DNA of 36,825 nucleotides from a virus, in IMG/VR virus record IMGVR_UViG_3300020580_000579, positions 1 to 36,825 of that record; one strand, written 5' to 3'. Every line of letters starts with the position of its first letter. Positions within the stretch are counted from its first letter, which is position 1. The notes beneath the pieces were generated by a model. It was not told the DNA's origin and did not search any database. It saw only the letters and a program-made list of their open reading frames with translations. Both the position numbers and the translations under genes were made by a program. Below are positions 15,246 through 22,917 of this stretch, piece by piece.

Positions 15246-15568
15246 CCCCTCATCCCCGCGGCAAGTATAAGACTCCGCATCTCTGCCTTGAAGCCCGATG
15301 CACTAATCAGGCCCCGACGCCTCCGCAACTCGATGCCCGCCATCTTCCGCAAAATCAATCCCAAACTAGCTGAGCAGATCCCCCTTCTTCCCAACTCTGC
15401 GAGTTCCGCTGCCGGCCGTTTGGCAATGAAGTCGAATCCGCCACGGATGCCCAGGACCAACCCAAACGCACGCCTCTGGGCACCCGTCTTACCAGCCGTC
15501 GCACTCGGGTCCACAGTCGCCACGCGCCACAGTTTAGAGACGATGTAATCGGCAATCGCGTCAGTCAT
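15242..15568 (-). CDS. Hypothetical protein (108 aa)
   Basis: It begins MTDAIADYIVSKLWRVATVD and has a basic, Arg-rich C-terminal half (ELRRRRGLISASGFKAEMRS). It overlaps the preceding gene (15561) by 8 bases and the replisome organiser by 4 (ATGA), so it is part of the early/replication operon. No family is recognised. A small nucleic-acid-binding accessory of replication would fit its charge and position. Confidence 0.65.
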   Translation of the reverse strand: MTDAIADYIVSKLWRVATVDPSATAGKTGAQRRAFGLVLGIRGGFDFIAKRPAAELAELGRRGICSASLGLILRKMAGIELRRRRGLISASGFKAEMRSLILAAGMRG

Positions 15569-15917
15569 ACTCTGTCACTCGAAGCGAGGTTCCCGCGGCG
15601 CCGTTTGAGCGCGCGGAGACCAGTTTGTCCGCAGCCCGGAAGTTGAAGTTCCCCGCGACTCCTTGAGCGTTCATCCCTAGCAGCCGCCCGCCGGCTGGAT
15701 ACCGTAGGATGTTGGGAATCGTCAGAGGTTCGGATCCAAACGTGAACGTATTCACGGTCGCGAAGTTGTCCAGAAGGCTTTTCACCTGCAGTCCCTGCGT
15801 GGCGCCGCCCGCCTCGTCTTCGAAAAGTTCTACCTGTCGCGTCGGACCCGTCGCCAGCACGTCGGTGAAGAAACCAGCGCTATTGTTCAGAGCGATCAAT
15901 CGCAGCCGCGACGCCAT
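15561..15917 (-). CDS. Hypothetical protein (118 aa)
   Basis: GAAGGAGG precedes the ATG at 15917, which directly follows the stop of the upstream gene. The sequence (MASRLRLIALNNSAGFFTDV ... PAGGRLLGMNAQGVAGNFNF) is rich in small and beta-forming residues and reads like a compact beta protein. It may be a small virion component, but no family is recognised and the position next to replication genes is unusual for that. Confidence 0.65.
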   Translation of the reverse strand: MASRLRLIALNNSAGFFTDVLATGPTRQVELFEDEAGGATQGLQVKSLLDNFATVNTFTFGSEPLTIPNILRYPAGGRLLGMNAQGVAGNFNFRAADKLVSARSNGAAGTSLRVTEYD

Positions 15918-16268
15918 CTACTTGCCCTCCTTCGCCAGAAATGCCTCGACGTCTTTCCCGTAACAGCAGTGCACCTCGTGGCCGGCGAGCTCGTGCCCGT
16001 CGGGATACTTGCGGTGATTCGCGACGAAGATCCGGTCGATGCTGGCGATGAGTTTCCCGAACCGTTCCGGACCCAGTCGCGCTTCGAGATCCAGCACGTC
16101 GAAGCCAGGGCCCGCATCGATTACGGGGATCTCGAGCGCCGCCGAGAGCGGGTACATGATTCCAAAGTTTCCGCTTGCCCGGGTCGCATTCGAAATCGCG
16201 CCACGAGAATTTTCTTGCTGGATATCTTGAAGTTCGGTCTGGCTGGTGCTAGTGTTCGGATTGATCAT
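15918..16268 (-). CDS. Hypothetical protein (116 aa)
   Basis: The ATG at 16268 has GGAG about 9 bases upstream, so an extension to 16313 is not needed. The protein begins MINPNTSTSQTELQDIQQEN and ends CCYGKDVEAFLAKEGK. It contains GPGFDVLDLEARLGPERFGK and IDRIFVANHRKYPDGHELAG, which look like a mixed alpha/beta fold. No known domain is recognised. It abuts the 15917 gene on the same strand. Confidence 0.65.
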   Translation of the reverse strand: MINPNTSTSQTELQDIQQENSRGAISNATRASGNFGIMYPLSAALEIPVIDAGPGFDVLDLEARLGPERFGKLIASIDRIFVANHRKYPDGHELAGHEVHCCYGKDVEAFLAKEGK

Positions 16269-16321
16269 GTGAAGTCTCCGTTGGCGTCGCAACCTGGCTG
16301 GGGGCGACGCCACTGGCGTTT

Positions 16322-16525
16322 TTACGCCGTTACTCGCTCCGCGAATCGAATCAGCGCGTCTGTGCGGATCAGAACTCTTCGACCAACCCGAAATGCTTCT
16401 AGCTCACCGACACGAATAGCGTCGTCAATGGTACGTGTTGAAACGTCGAGCATGCTCGCGGCAGTGCATCGACCTACAAAGAGCTTCTCGGAAGTCACAG
16501 GGACAGGTGTAGTTTCGGTTGCCAT
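16322..16525 (-). CDS. HTH_17 (excisionase-like) regulator (67 aa)
   Basis: A MerR/AlpA-type fold is visible: FVGRCTAASMLDVSTRTIDD (about residues 16-35) and wing FRVGRRVLIRTDALIRFAER (45-64). GGGAGG lies about 9 bases before the ATG at 16525. It stands first in the small early operon, so it probably regulates that operon. Two direct copies of CGTGCACGCA upstream (16583-16607) are candidate operators. Its leader and first codons are closely matched by the leader of the secreted-protein gene at 18634, suggesting a duplication. Confidence 0.8.
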   Translation of the reverse strand: MATETTPVPVTSEKLFVGRCTAASMLDVSTRTIDDAIRVGELEAFRVGRRVLIRTDALIRFAERVTA

Positions 16526-16582
16526 TCAACAAATCCTCCCAAAGTAAACATTCTCTAAACCTCACACACTGAGCGAAGACCT

Positions 16583-16607
16583 CGTGCACGCAGACCCCGT
16601 GCACGCA
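16583..16607. promoter_or_regulatory. Direct repeat CGTGCACGCA, two copies
   Basis: CGTGCACGCA occurs at 16583-16592 and 16598-16607, 15 bases apart, each holding a GTGCAC palindrome. The pair lies 58-82 bases upstream of the HTH gene starting at 16525 and just past the stop of the secreted-protein gene (16634). It is a probable operator. Confidence 0.35.
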
Positions 16608-16633
16608 TTGCGAGTGAAAGCAACAAAGCCAAC

Positions 16634-18574
16634 CTAGAAGAACTGGCAATAACTAGATCGCTTGACAACGATCACATCCGCCGCAGTACCGTTGGTCACA
16701 TAAAGTTGAAATGTTCCGTTGTTGGCGGATTCGATAGTTCCGTGAATATCCGCAACGTTTAGCCCGGTATTCCCCGGCTGGAATGTGACGACAGACGTTG
16801 GTGTGTTACTAACTATTCCAGTGACTGCGGCAGTCGTGAATGGCGTGGCCGCTCCCGTATTGGTCGCCACGTTCGCCCATGCATTGAAGTTTGTGACGCC
16901 GCCGGTATAGCCAACTCCGAACTGATCCCCAGCAACGTTGGTCGCCTGTGAGTACATGATCGAACAGGTGAAACTGGAATTGATGGCGAGACCCGTTCCC
17001 GGCAACACGCAATTGAGCCCGGTAATGGCCTGCAAACCACTTGCATTCGCACTTGTGAAATCGTTATTTAGAAACACCTTGCCGGTCGCGCAATTGCTCG
17101 TTGTAAAGTAACCACTGACAGTCGGCCAATTGAATTGCTGACTGCCAAAGGTTCCCGTCGGGGCCTTAATGATAAAGAAGCCGGTTCCTGTGCTCTCTCC
17201 GCCGATTGTATTTACCCCGATATCCAATCCCGTGTATCCAGTTGGTGTGGCTCCAGAGGCGGGAAACATTCGTATCCCGGTAGCGCTTACCGTTCCCCCT
17301 GCGGATTGGTCGTCTATCTGGATTCCTATATGACCGTTAGAAAACGTGCCCCCCGTGTAGGGAGACATTATGTTAAGGGTGTAATCGTTAGTGTTGGTTC
17401 CAGTAATAGCGCCGCTCTTGAAGCGTGCTGCATAGTTTGCGGAAATCGTTCCCGTTGTTCCTGTGTTATAGAAATCGTTGACGGCCTCTGCGTAGAGCGC
17501 CCGGTTGTCAGAGATGGTCCCATTCCCGCTGTTGTAGGTGGCGAAGAAAGCGCCAAAGGACTGGGTCAGCGTTCCTGATCCGTTGTGGTCTGTTTCGTGG
17601 TAGATGCCATACGTGCTTCCTAATAAGTTACCGGCATATCCAGATGGAGTGGCGATCTGCCCGTTGAAAAGAAATTGATTGTTATGCGTTGGAATCTGGG
17701 TAGCCATCGCCGCATTGACGATGGCGATAGACTGGGAAGCGGTGCCAGAAGCGGTAGGCGCAGCGACAGTGAATACGGTCGGACAGATATCCTCCATGGC
17801 GAACCCGTAGTTCACTCCTGGCGGATAATTGCCTGAGTTCGTGATCCCGCAGATTCGTCCGGGCACAGTCAACTGCCCGATGTTAGCGGTTGGGTAAGTC
17901 GTGCCATCGGTGAAGGTTGCTTGGCCGTGTTGATACATGACCTGAGACGCGCCGTTGCCAGAACCGACATGGGAAAGGGTGAAGGCGCTGAGCGGATTGG
18001 CTTGTGTGACCTGCCCGGTTTCCGCTGCTGAGGTCTGAGTACCGTGTGAGGTCGGATCGGCGAAAGTCAGGGATGTAGCAGAGGCCGTTGTCAGCGTCGC
18101 ATTCTGGGAGTTGAGCCAAGTTGCGGTGGTTAGGCCGGTGAAGGTGGCGATCTGACCGGCAACCAGCGTGCCACCAGTGATCGTCAGCGTGACAACATTG
18201 CCAGCCGATTCAGAAACGTTTGTAACGGTGGAGGACTTGGTGCCTGCGGTAAGTACGTCTTGAAAGTTCCAGCAATCCTGCGCCGATGCTCCGAGGGTGA
18301 AGTAATTGCCGCATTCATTGAAGAATGGGCTGCTCTGGTTTACGCCTAAACTGGTCGCGGCAGTCGCATTGGAATGGACGATGAAGTTCGCGGATGATGT
18401 GTTACTTATCGTTGTGTTAAATGTCGTGTTGGCTAGAGTCTGATTGCCTGTGGCCGAAGTAACGGCGTTCCACGCGGGCGCACCACCAGTTCCACTACTT
18501 CGGTTCCCGCCGCTCGATTGAGCAAAGCCCGGCACCGCCGCCAGAAGCAGCCAGAGAAGCAATTGGATTTTCAT
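16634..18574 (-). CDS. Large secreted low-complexity protein, tail-fibre/adhesin-like (646 aa)
   Basis: From the ATG at 18574 a signal peptide (MKIQLLLWLLLAAVPGFAQ) is followed by about 620 residues very rich in Ser, Thr, Gly, Asn and Ala with repetitive beta-type sequence (TLANTTFNTTISNTSSANFI; GTASQSIAIVNAAMATQIPT). This resembles exported adhesins or tail-fibre-like beta-helical proteins. The frame also extends to an ATG at 18634 that has the better ribosome-binding site (GGGAG). That start would bury the signal peptide 20 residues in. It sits between regulatory and unknown genes in the integrated element and is probably cargo or a surface-altering gene. No enzyme motif is seen. Confidence 0.75.
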   Translation of the reverse strand: MKIQLLLWLLLAAVPGFAQSSGGNRSSGTGGAPAWNAVTSATGNQTLANTTFNTTISNTSSANFIVHSNATAATSLGVNQSSPFFNECGNYFTLGASAQDCWNFQDVLTAGTKSSTVTNVSESAGNVVTLTITGGTLVAGQIATFTGLTTATWLNSQNATLTTASATSLTFADPTSHGTQTSAAETGQVTQANPLSAFTLSHVGSGNGASQVMYQHGQATFTDGTTYPTANIGQLTVPGRICGITNSGNYPPGVNYGFAMEDICPTVFTVAAPTASGTASQSIAIVNAAMATQIPTHNNQFLFNGQIATPSGYAGNLLGSTYGIYHETDHNGSGTLTQSFGAFFATYNSGNGTISDNRALYAEAVNDFYNTGTTGTISANYAARFKSGAITGTNTNDYTLNIMSPYTGGTFSNGHIGIQIDDQSAGGTVSATGIRMFPASGATPTGYTGLDIGVNTIGGESTGTGFFIIKAPTGTFGSQQFNWPTVSGYFTTSNCATGKVFLNNDFTSANASGLQAITGLNCVLPGTGLAINSSFTCSIMYSQATNVAGDQFGVGYTGGVTNFNAWANVATNTGAATPFTTAAVTGIVSNTPTSVVTFQPGNTGLNVADIHGTIESANNGTFQLYVTNGTAADVIVVKRSSYCQFF

Positions 18575-18590
18575 GGGATTTAAGTGAGGC

Positions 18591-18660
18591 TTAGTTTTTG
18601 ATGAAGCGCAGAGTGGTGTAGTGTCGGTTGGCATTAAACAAGTCTCCCAAGTGGAACCGT
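18591..18660 (-). repeat. Leader duplicated from the HTH gene at 16525
   Basis: On the minus strand the stretch around the ATG at 18634 (CTTGGGAGACTTGTTTAATG, then CCAACCGACACTACACC) matches the stretch around the ATG at 16525 (TTTGGGAGGATTTGTTGAAT, then GGCAACCGAAACTACACC). The match is at about 36 of 44 positions with one gap. It covers the ribosome-binding site, start codon and first six codons. It suggests that a regulatory gene's 5' end was copied and now drives the secreted-protein gene. Confidence 0.5.
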
Positions 18661-18701
18661 GTGGAACAGGATTGATTACACGCTTAGGAAAGTATTCGGT
18701 G

Positions 18702-18751
18702 TGGAGTGAAGATTGAAGTGAAGTTGGAGTAAATCTGGAGTGATCTGAAGT
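18702..18751. repeat. Five helically phased TGRAGT repeats
   Basis: TGGAGT or TGAAGT begins at 18702, 18714, 18725, 18736 and 18746. The spacings are 12, 11, 11 and 10 bases, so all lie on one face of the helix. The cluster sits between the stop of the 237-residue gene (18755) and the leader of the secreted-protein gene. Iteron-like binding sites for a multimeric regulator or initiator are the simplest reading. Confidence 0.45.
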
Positions 18752-18754
18752 CTG

Positions 18755-19468
18755 TTAGTGCAGCGAGCGCTTTTTCCGACTCGGTCGTTCTTTGTAAATA
18801 TCGTATGCTGTGGCACTTGATCGGCCTGTTAGTTTTCCAATGAAATCGAATCTGCCTTCTTGATCCCCAAAACGCTGACAAGAATTGGTAAACCAGTCGC
18901 TCCGTGTGCTTGAGTCGATGTTAGAGTTGTCGAGCACATCCCACAAATGAAAAGCAGGGAAGCCTTTGCGCGCGTCCTCCTCAGAGAACCGACGTTTCCC
19001 ACTCGCCAGGTTGGAGATGCGCTTCAGCTCTTGATTCAATACCGCAAACTGTTCCCCTAGCTGCTCGTTGTCGGTTTGCGATTGCAGAGGCGCGGTCACG
19101 ACCCCACTCTCAGGCGGCAGGGTATTCGGCGTAGCGTAGGGCCTGGCCATTTTCGCAGCTTCTGGGCTTCGTGGGTCGGCGAAAACGTCCTCTCTGGCCT
19201 TTCTCGCAGCGACTAGGTACTCGCCTTCCTTCAGGGACTCGTCAAAAGCGATTTCTTCCTCTGACAAAGCGGGTGCAGGATTTGTCCTGACAAAAACTTC
19301 CTCCAGGCGTTGGGCTTCCGCTACGAGTTGGGTGTCTACGAGTTGGGTGCTGTGGGCGCACTTACTAGCTGGCGCCGCCGCGGTGATAGGCGTCGCCCGG
19401 TTGGGAGCCTCAGATCGGAATGCAGATGGTTTAAGTCCGTTCTCCCGCGTGGATCGTATGCGTTTCAA
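18755..19468 (-). CDS. Hypothetical protein (237 aa)
   Basis: It starts at a TTG (19468) with GGAAGGTGG about 5 bases upstream. The N-terminal 150 residues are low-complexity and charged and contain a duplicated TQLV segment encoded by tandem 15-mers (19321-19350). The C-terminal part (SRSDWFTNSCQRFG-like region, then FIGKLTGRSSATAYDIYKER) ends in a basic tail and could hold a helix-turn-helix. No family is recognised. It is immediately followed by the phased TGRAGT repeats, which it might bind; that is conjecture. Confidence 0.6.
   Translation of the reverse strand: MKRIRSTRENGLKPSAFRSEAPNRATPITAAAPASKCAHSTQLVDTQLVAEAQRLEEVFVRTNPAPALSEEEIAFDESLKEGEYLVAARKAREDVFADPRSPEAAKMARPYATPNTLPPESGVVTAPLQSQTDNEQLGEQFAVLNQELKRISNLASGKRRFSEEDARKGFPAFHLWDVLDNSNIDSSTRSDWFTNSCQRFGDQEGRFDFIGKLTGRSSATAYDIYKERPSRKKRSLH
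19321..19350. repeat. Tandem 15-bp duplication in the 237-aa gene
   Basis: CTACGAGTTGGGTG plus one base is repeated twice in tandem (19321-19335 and 19336-19350), keeping the reading frame and duplicating a TQLV-type pentapeptide. It looks like recent replication slippage. Confidence 0.7.
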
Positions 19469-19688
19469 AGTGCCACCTTCCCGTGTGGCTTCTCGTTTAT
19501 GGAAATCCCTGGAAAGGGCGGTCGAGAAGTACCGCCCCTTGTCGCCTCTGGGAGCTACCCAGCAGCTATCCGGTTATGAGGCTGATTGTAGCCGCTGAGT
19601 CAAGGGCGAACCTGTTGAAATTCGCACACAGACATAGGGGATGGAGATTCCACAGAGCCTTTGAGGAGGTGTCACCTATTTATGAGGC

Positions 19689-20657
19689 TCAAACGATAAC
19701 GCCCAGTGAAGATCGACCGCGTATTTCCCAGATGATCTTCCCGAGGAGGTTCATTTCTGACAGCAGATTCCAGGCTCCGATTGCGACGCGCTTCAGTTCC
19801 ACATCGGACGGGTACAACGTCGCTATCTCACAGGTACTCTGGATCGTCGGAAGGAAGCTGAAGACGAGAGCTGGCTCCGCGATATCCTTCAGGTATTTGG
19901 CCTCTCGCTCGTCGTCCGTGTGTAGCTTCTGGTATGGAGACGCTTCCCAGAAGGCCGTCTTCGCGATCCAGTTCTGAACTGAACCATGAGCGTAGGCACA
20001 GAGTCGCTTGTATTCCGGGTAGAGACGATTCAGCATTCTCTTCCTCTCGGGATCGAGGACCTGTTCGATCACCGATCTAGGTTGCGGGAAGGACTTGATT
20101 TTGACCGGCTGCATACCAGCGGGAAGTGGAGTTCCGAGCTCCTCCATCTCCACAGTCGCCTTCTCTTCTTCGATCACGCCGGATTTAACTCTAAGTTGTT
20201 CCATCAGAGGTAGTCCAGTCTTGTTGAGGTAATCGTCGAAGCGCGGGAGACCGTGTCGTTCCTGGCGATCGAGGAGGAACTGGACGTAAGCGTCTCGCCA
20301 GAAGCTCTTAATGTAGATATCGACGTAGCTCGGGTCCTGGACCATTAGGCACACAGAGTAGAGCGCTTCTAGTTGCTGTCTGGCCAGCGCCAGCGAGTCT
20401 ACGCAACTAGGTGACTTTATTCCGAGAGCGACTAGATTCCGGATGGTGGCGTGAGTGAACCTCATGGCGTCGAACATCCAGCTTAGGTGAGCAGCCTGGT
20501 CCTTCGAGTACCCTGGAGGCGGAGTCTTCAGTGCCTCCGTCACCGCGGCCGCACACTGCTTTACGTGGCCGTCGAGAACCGGAGCGTCCAGGTGACGATC
20601 GAGGTCGATGTCCTGGGTGTTGGGCCACGCGACATCAATTACTCTGATCTTTTGCAT
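19689..20657 (-). CDS. DUF5677/HEPN-like helical protein (322 aa)
   Basis: The protein is all-helical, with a conserved-looking core (LARQQLEALYSVCLMVQDPS near 91-110, WRDAYVQFLLDRQERHGLPR near 120-139). Late in the protein is YKRLCAYAHGS (216-226), an Arg-x5-His arrangement resembling the HEPN signature (Arg-x4-6-His). It resembles DUF5677-type proteins, some of which are linked to abortive infection. Whether this one cleaves RNA cannot be told. It stands directly downstream of the serine recombinase gene with no strong ribosome-binding site of its own. It is a candidate accessory or defence gene. Confidence 0.65.
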   Translation of the reverse strand: MQKIRVIDVAWPNTQDIDLDRHLDAPVLDGHVKQCAAAVTEALKTPPPGYSKDQAAHLSWMFDAMRFTHATIRNLVALGIKSPSCVDSLALARQQLEALYSVCLMVQDPSYVDIYIKSFWRDAYVQFLLDRQERHGLPRFDDYLNKTGLPLMEQLRVKSGVIEEEKATVEMEELGTPLPAGMQPVKIKSFPQPRSVIEQVLDPERKRMLNRLYPEYKRLCAYAHGSVQNWIAKTAFWEASPYQKLHTDDEREAKYLKDIAEPALVFSFLPTIQSTCEIATLYPSDVELKRVAIGAWNLLSEMNLLGKIIWEIRGRSSLGVIV

Positions 20658-20736
20658 GGTGGATCGTTAGCTTATCTCATTAACGGCAGGCAGGACATGC
20701 GCCATAAACACATGTTTGTGGCGCATTCGATTCTGC

Positions 20737-21435
20737 TCAAGCCACCTCTGAAACCAAAGCACTTCCTGTCCCGATTTCGACTACGTTTCTGGCGCACGTC
20801 AGCGCTGCGCGCCGGACAGTTCCTTCCCCTACTCCCAATTCGCTCGCAATCGCTCGCCACGAAGCCCCGGTTGCTCGGAGCGCAGCTACCCTGGCGACAT
20901 CCACGTTGACCCGCTTCCGGCCGAGGTTGGTGCAACGGTTTCCCCTTTTCGAGATGAACCAGCCGCGTTCCTGCAGGTCATGTTTGCGCCGGTCTACGCC
21001 GGCCTGAACTCGCTCCCGGATCAACTCCTTTTCAAATTCAGCCATCGCTCCCAAGAGTTGGGCGGTGAAGCGCCCAGTCGGCGTGGAGAGGTCGAGGTTG
21101 TCCCGCAGACTCACAAACGCCACGCCCAGGGCCCCGAGCTCAGCAAGGGCCACAACCAAGAATTTGAGAGAACGAGCGAAGCGATCCAGTTTCCAGACGA
21201 GCAGGATGTCGAACCGGCGCCGCCGTGCGTCCGACAGAAGGCGGTCAAGTGCTGGCCGGGACTCCCTCGAACCGGAGACGTGATCGACGTACTCGTTTGC
21301 GATGGTCCACCCGCGGCTGGCGACATACCGCCGCATTTCCGCAAGTTGAAGTTCCGGATCCTGGTTGTGATTGACGGTGGAGACGCGCGCATAGAGCGCC
21401 ACGCGCCCAGGTTTCGGTACACTTCCGTTAACCAT
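20737..21435 (-). CDS. Serine recombinase, resolvase/invertase family (232 aa)
   Basis: The catalytic domain starts VALYARVST with nucleophile Ser19. It continues through VWKLDRFARS (about 80-89), a conserved active-site segment, and the long E helix GAMAEFEKELIRERVQAG (129-146). A C-terminal helix-turn-helix (ASWRAIASELGVGEGTVRRA, 191-210) binds the crossover site. Size and domain order are those of small resolvase/invertases. AAAGGAGG lies 5 bases before the ATG. Fifteen bases upstream of the ATG begins the left copy of a 22-bp repeat whose second copy is 3.05 kb away. This enzyme is therefore the leading candidate for mobilising the intervening cassette. Confidence 0.93.
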   Translation of the reverse strand: MVNGSVPKPGRVALYARVSTVNHNQDPELQLAEMRRYVASRGWTIANEYVDHVSGSRESRPALDRLLSDARRRRFDILLVWKLDRFARSLKFLVVALAELGALGVAFVSLRDNLDLSTPTGRFTAQLLGAMAEFEKELIRERVQAGVDRRKHDLQERGWFISKRGNRCTNLGRKRVNVDVARVAALRATGASWRAIASELGVGEGTVRRAALTCARNVVEIGTGSALVSEVA

Positions 21436-21449
21436 ATTGCCTCCTTTGA

Positions 21450-21471
21450 AGGCGATAGCGGTTAGCGCCGC
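21450..21471. repeat. 22-bp direct repeat, left copy (cassette boundary)
   Basis: This stretch, with core GATAGCGGTTAGCGCC, is identical base for base to 24496-24517. Its outer GGCG/CGCC are complementary, giving partial dyad symmetry as in serine recombinase sites. It sits between the recombinase ribosome-binding site and the gene upstream. Confidence 0.75.
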
Positions 21472-21514
21472 ATCGGTGTTGCAAGCACCGGCGCGGCGCG
21501 CTCTTCCATTGTTC

Positions 21515-21952
21515 TTAGATCAGCAGTCGGTCGACCGCTAAGTCGATCTCATCCTGGTCAGCGTCTAGGACCGGATCCGGCACCCAGTCTGGCGTGCCGT
21601 CGTCGTCGATTACGACAGTCACCGACTCGCATTCGCTCGGACAATCAACGCCGCTAAAGCTCAAGGCGTCCGACCATCTGACACGAACCGGGATTCTGCG
21701 AGGGCCCTCGTAGAAAACGCTGTCGAGAAGTGCGTCAAATTCGCCGCACTCGTTGCTGATCCCGTCTTCACGATAGACCTCACTGATCAGGCCCAGGGCA
21801 GCACAGAGCTTCCCGCAGTACGGTTTCCTGCCAGCAAGGATGCGCTTAGAGATCGGCCTCTGACAGTAATTGCATGATGTCGATTGAGCGGTTGCTGCTG
21901 TGGGGGTGACTTGAGAGGTGGATGGATGGGTGGTACTTTTTGGTGTAGCCAT
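21515..21952 (-). CDS. Zinc-finger hypothetical protein (145 aa)
   Basis: The ATG at 21952 has GGAGG about 7 bases upstream. A Thr/Ser-rich N-terminus is followed by CNYCQRPISKR ... YCGKLC (about residues 27-49), a CxxC-x17-CxxxC zinc site. The C-terminal half is acidic (DADQDEIDLAVDRLLI). No family is recognised. It is the first gene inside the repeat-bounded cassette next to the recombinase. Confidence 0.65.
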   Translation of the reverse strand: MATPKSTTHPSTSQVTPTAATAQSTSCNYCQRPISKRILAGRKPYCGKLCAALGLISEVYREDGISNECGEFDALLDSVFYEGPRRIPVRVRWSDALSFSGVDCPSECESVTVVIDDDGTPDWVPDPVLDADQDEIDLAVDRLLI

Positions 21953-22158
21953 TGGGAACCTCCGGTGTTCCTTGTGGTCAGCCCCGTTTGAGTGTTTCAG
22001 CACTCCAGCGGGGCGTTTATTCGTTGGCCATCATGGCCCAACTCGAAAAGCTTGTCAAGATCAGGGCGTAAGAGCGCTACGGCAACCCGTAGATGCAACG
22101 CATTCGGACCAACTCCTGATTTGACTTTCGTATGCAAGTCGCGGTACATGGGGACCTG

Positions 22159-22449
22159 ATGTCCTGTGCTGCGCTTTCGCTGGAACTCGAGCGCCACGCC
22201 CTCACACTCTGTTACTACGTCTATCTAAACTGCCCCAATTGCGGAGAACTCCGAGCGGCGATCAATGAGATCCCGACCGATCGTTTCTTACCCTGTCCGT
22301 CATGCCGACAAAAGGTTGAGTACAAAGTTTTGGCGGAGGGCGGGACGGCTAGGCCGCTTCCGTTCTGGGAGCGCGCGGGTCGTCTCGCTCCTGACTACGA
22401 TGCAATCGAAGCTTTTTGGAGTGGAGTACAGGCGCGCGCCCGTCGGTAA
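22159..22449 (+). CDS. Zinc-ribbon small protein (96 aa)
   Basis: The N-terminal CPNCGE and CPSCRQ pairs (about residues 25-52) form a four-cysteine zinc ribbon. The rest has a PLPFWERAGR segment and an acidic, helical end. A start at 22159 has GGGG about 6 bases upstream; 22132 is the alternative. It is one of three plus-strand genes confined to the cassette, in an element otherwise read leftward. Function unknown. Confidence 0.55.
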   Translation: MSCAALSLELERHALTLCYYVYLNCPNCGELRAAINEIPTDRFLPCPSCRQKVEYKVLAEGGTARPLPFWERAGRLAPDYDAIEAFWSGVQARARR

Positions 22450-22532
22450 GCAATCAGGGCGGCGGTGACTTCCTGACGGGAATTGGCCGCCGTCCTGACC
22501 ATCACATTGCTCCTTGTGCTCATTATTTATCT

Positions 22533-22603
22533 CACCGTGCTGGCACGGTGTCAACAATTTTCGCAAAGATAATCAAGTTCACCCTGCAGGCACGGTGTAT
22601 TAT
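22533..22603 (+). promoter_or_regulatory. Paired palindromic operators and -10 of a leaderless gene
   Basis: CACCGTGC-TG-GCACGGTG (22533-22550) is a perfect 8-2-8 palindrome. A second copy with one mismatch (CACCCTGC-AG-GCACGGTG, 22580-22597) lies 47 bases downstream, centre to centre. It abuts a TATTAT -10 box (22598-22603). The next ATG is at 22611, at the expected transcription start, so the mRNA is probably leaderless. A dimeric repressor bound to both sites could form a loop and block the promoter. No good -35 is seen. Confidence 0.55.
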
Positions 22604-22610
22604 TTGCAGC

Positions 22611-22784
22611 ATGGATGATGAACTGATCCGGAAGGTACGATCTGAGTTAGCGAGGCAAGGCGGACTGGCCCGAGCTAAGTCCCTGACAGCAAAAGAACGC
22701 AGGGATAGTGCGATCAAAGCCTCAAAAGCTGCGGCGAAGGCGCGCAGGCGGAAGGCAAAAGCGCGTAAGAAGGGATTGGGGTAA
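22611..22784 (+). CDS. Small basic protein (57 aa)
   Basis: MDDELIRKVRSELARQGGLA is followed by a Lys/Arg/Ala-rich tail (SAIKASKAAAKARRRKAKAR). This resembles short bacterial proteins of the GGLARAKSLTAKER type, which are often found near regulatory or toxin genes and may bind nucleic acid. It directly follows the paired operators and an apparent leaderless promoter and has no ribosome-binding site. Its tight control suggests a regulatory or antitoxin-like role, which is inference. Confidence 0.55.
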   Translation: MDDELIRKVRSELARQGGLARAKSLTAKERRDSAIKASKAAAKARRRKAKARKKGLG

Positions 22785-22917
22785 ACGCGCTACGGCAGAG
22801 GGTAGATGCGTCGACGAAAGAATGACACTCTTCATCGCTTCCCTCAGTGTCGGTTTGATCCGTAACATCACGGACTGGCGGCCCAGTTACGTATGAATCG
22901 CGCGTTTGAGGGTCCAC

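Noticed and set aside
18702-18751. Phased repeats considered as a CRISPR array
   Set aside because: The units are only 6 bases with 4-6 base gaps, with no spacers of CRISPR length and no cas genes.
21997-22197. Minus-strand 66-codon frame upstream of the zinc-finger gene
   Set aside because: No ribosome-binding site or motif is present. It overlaps the start of a better-supported plus-strand zinc-ribbon gene.
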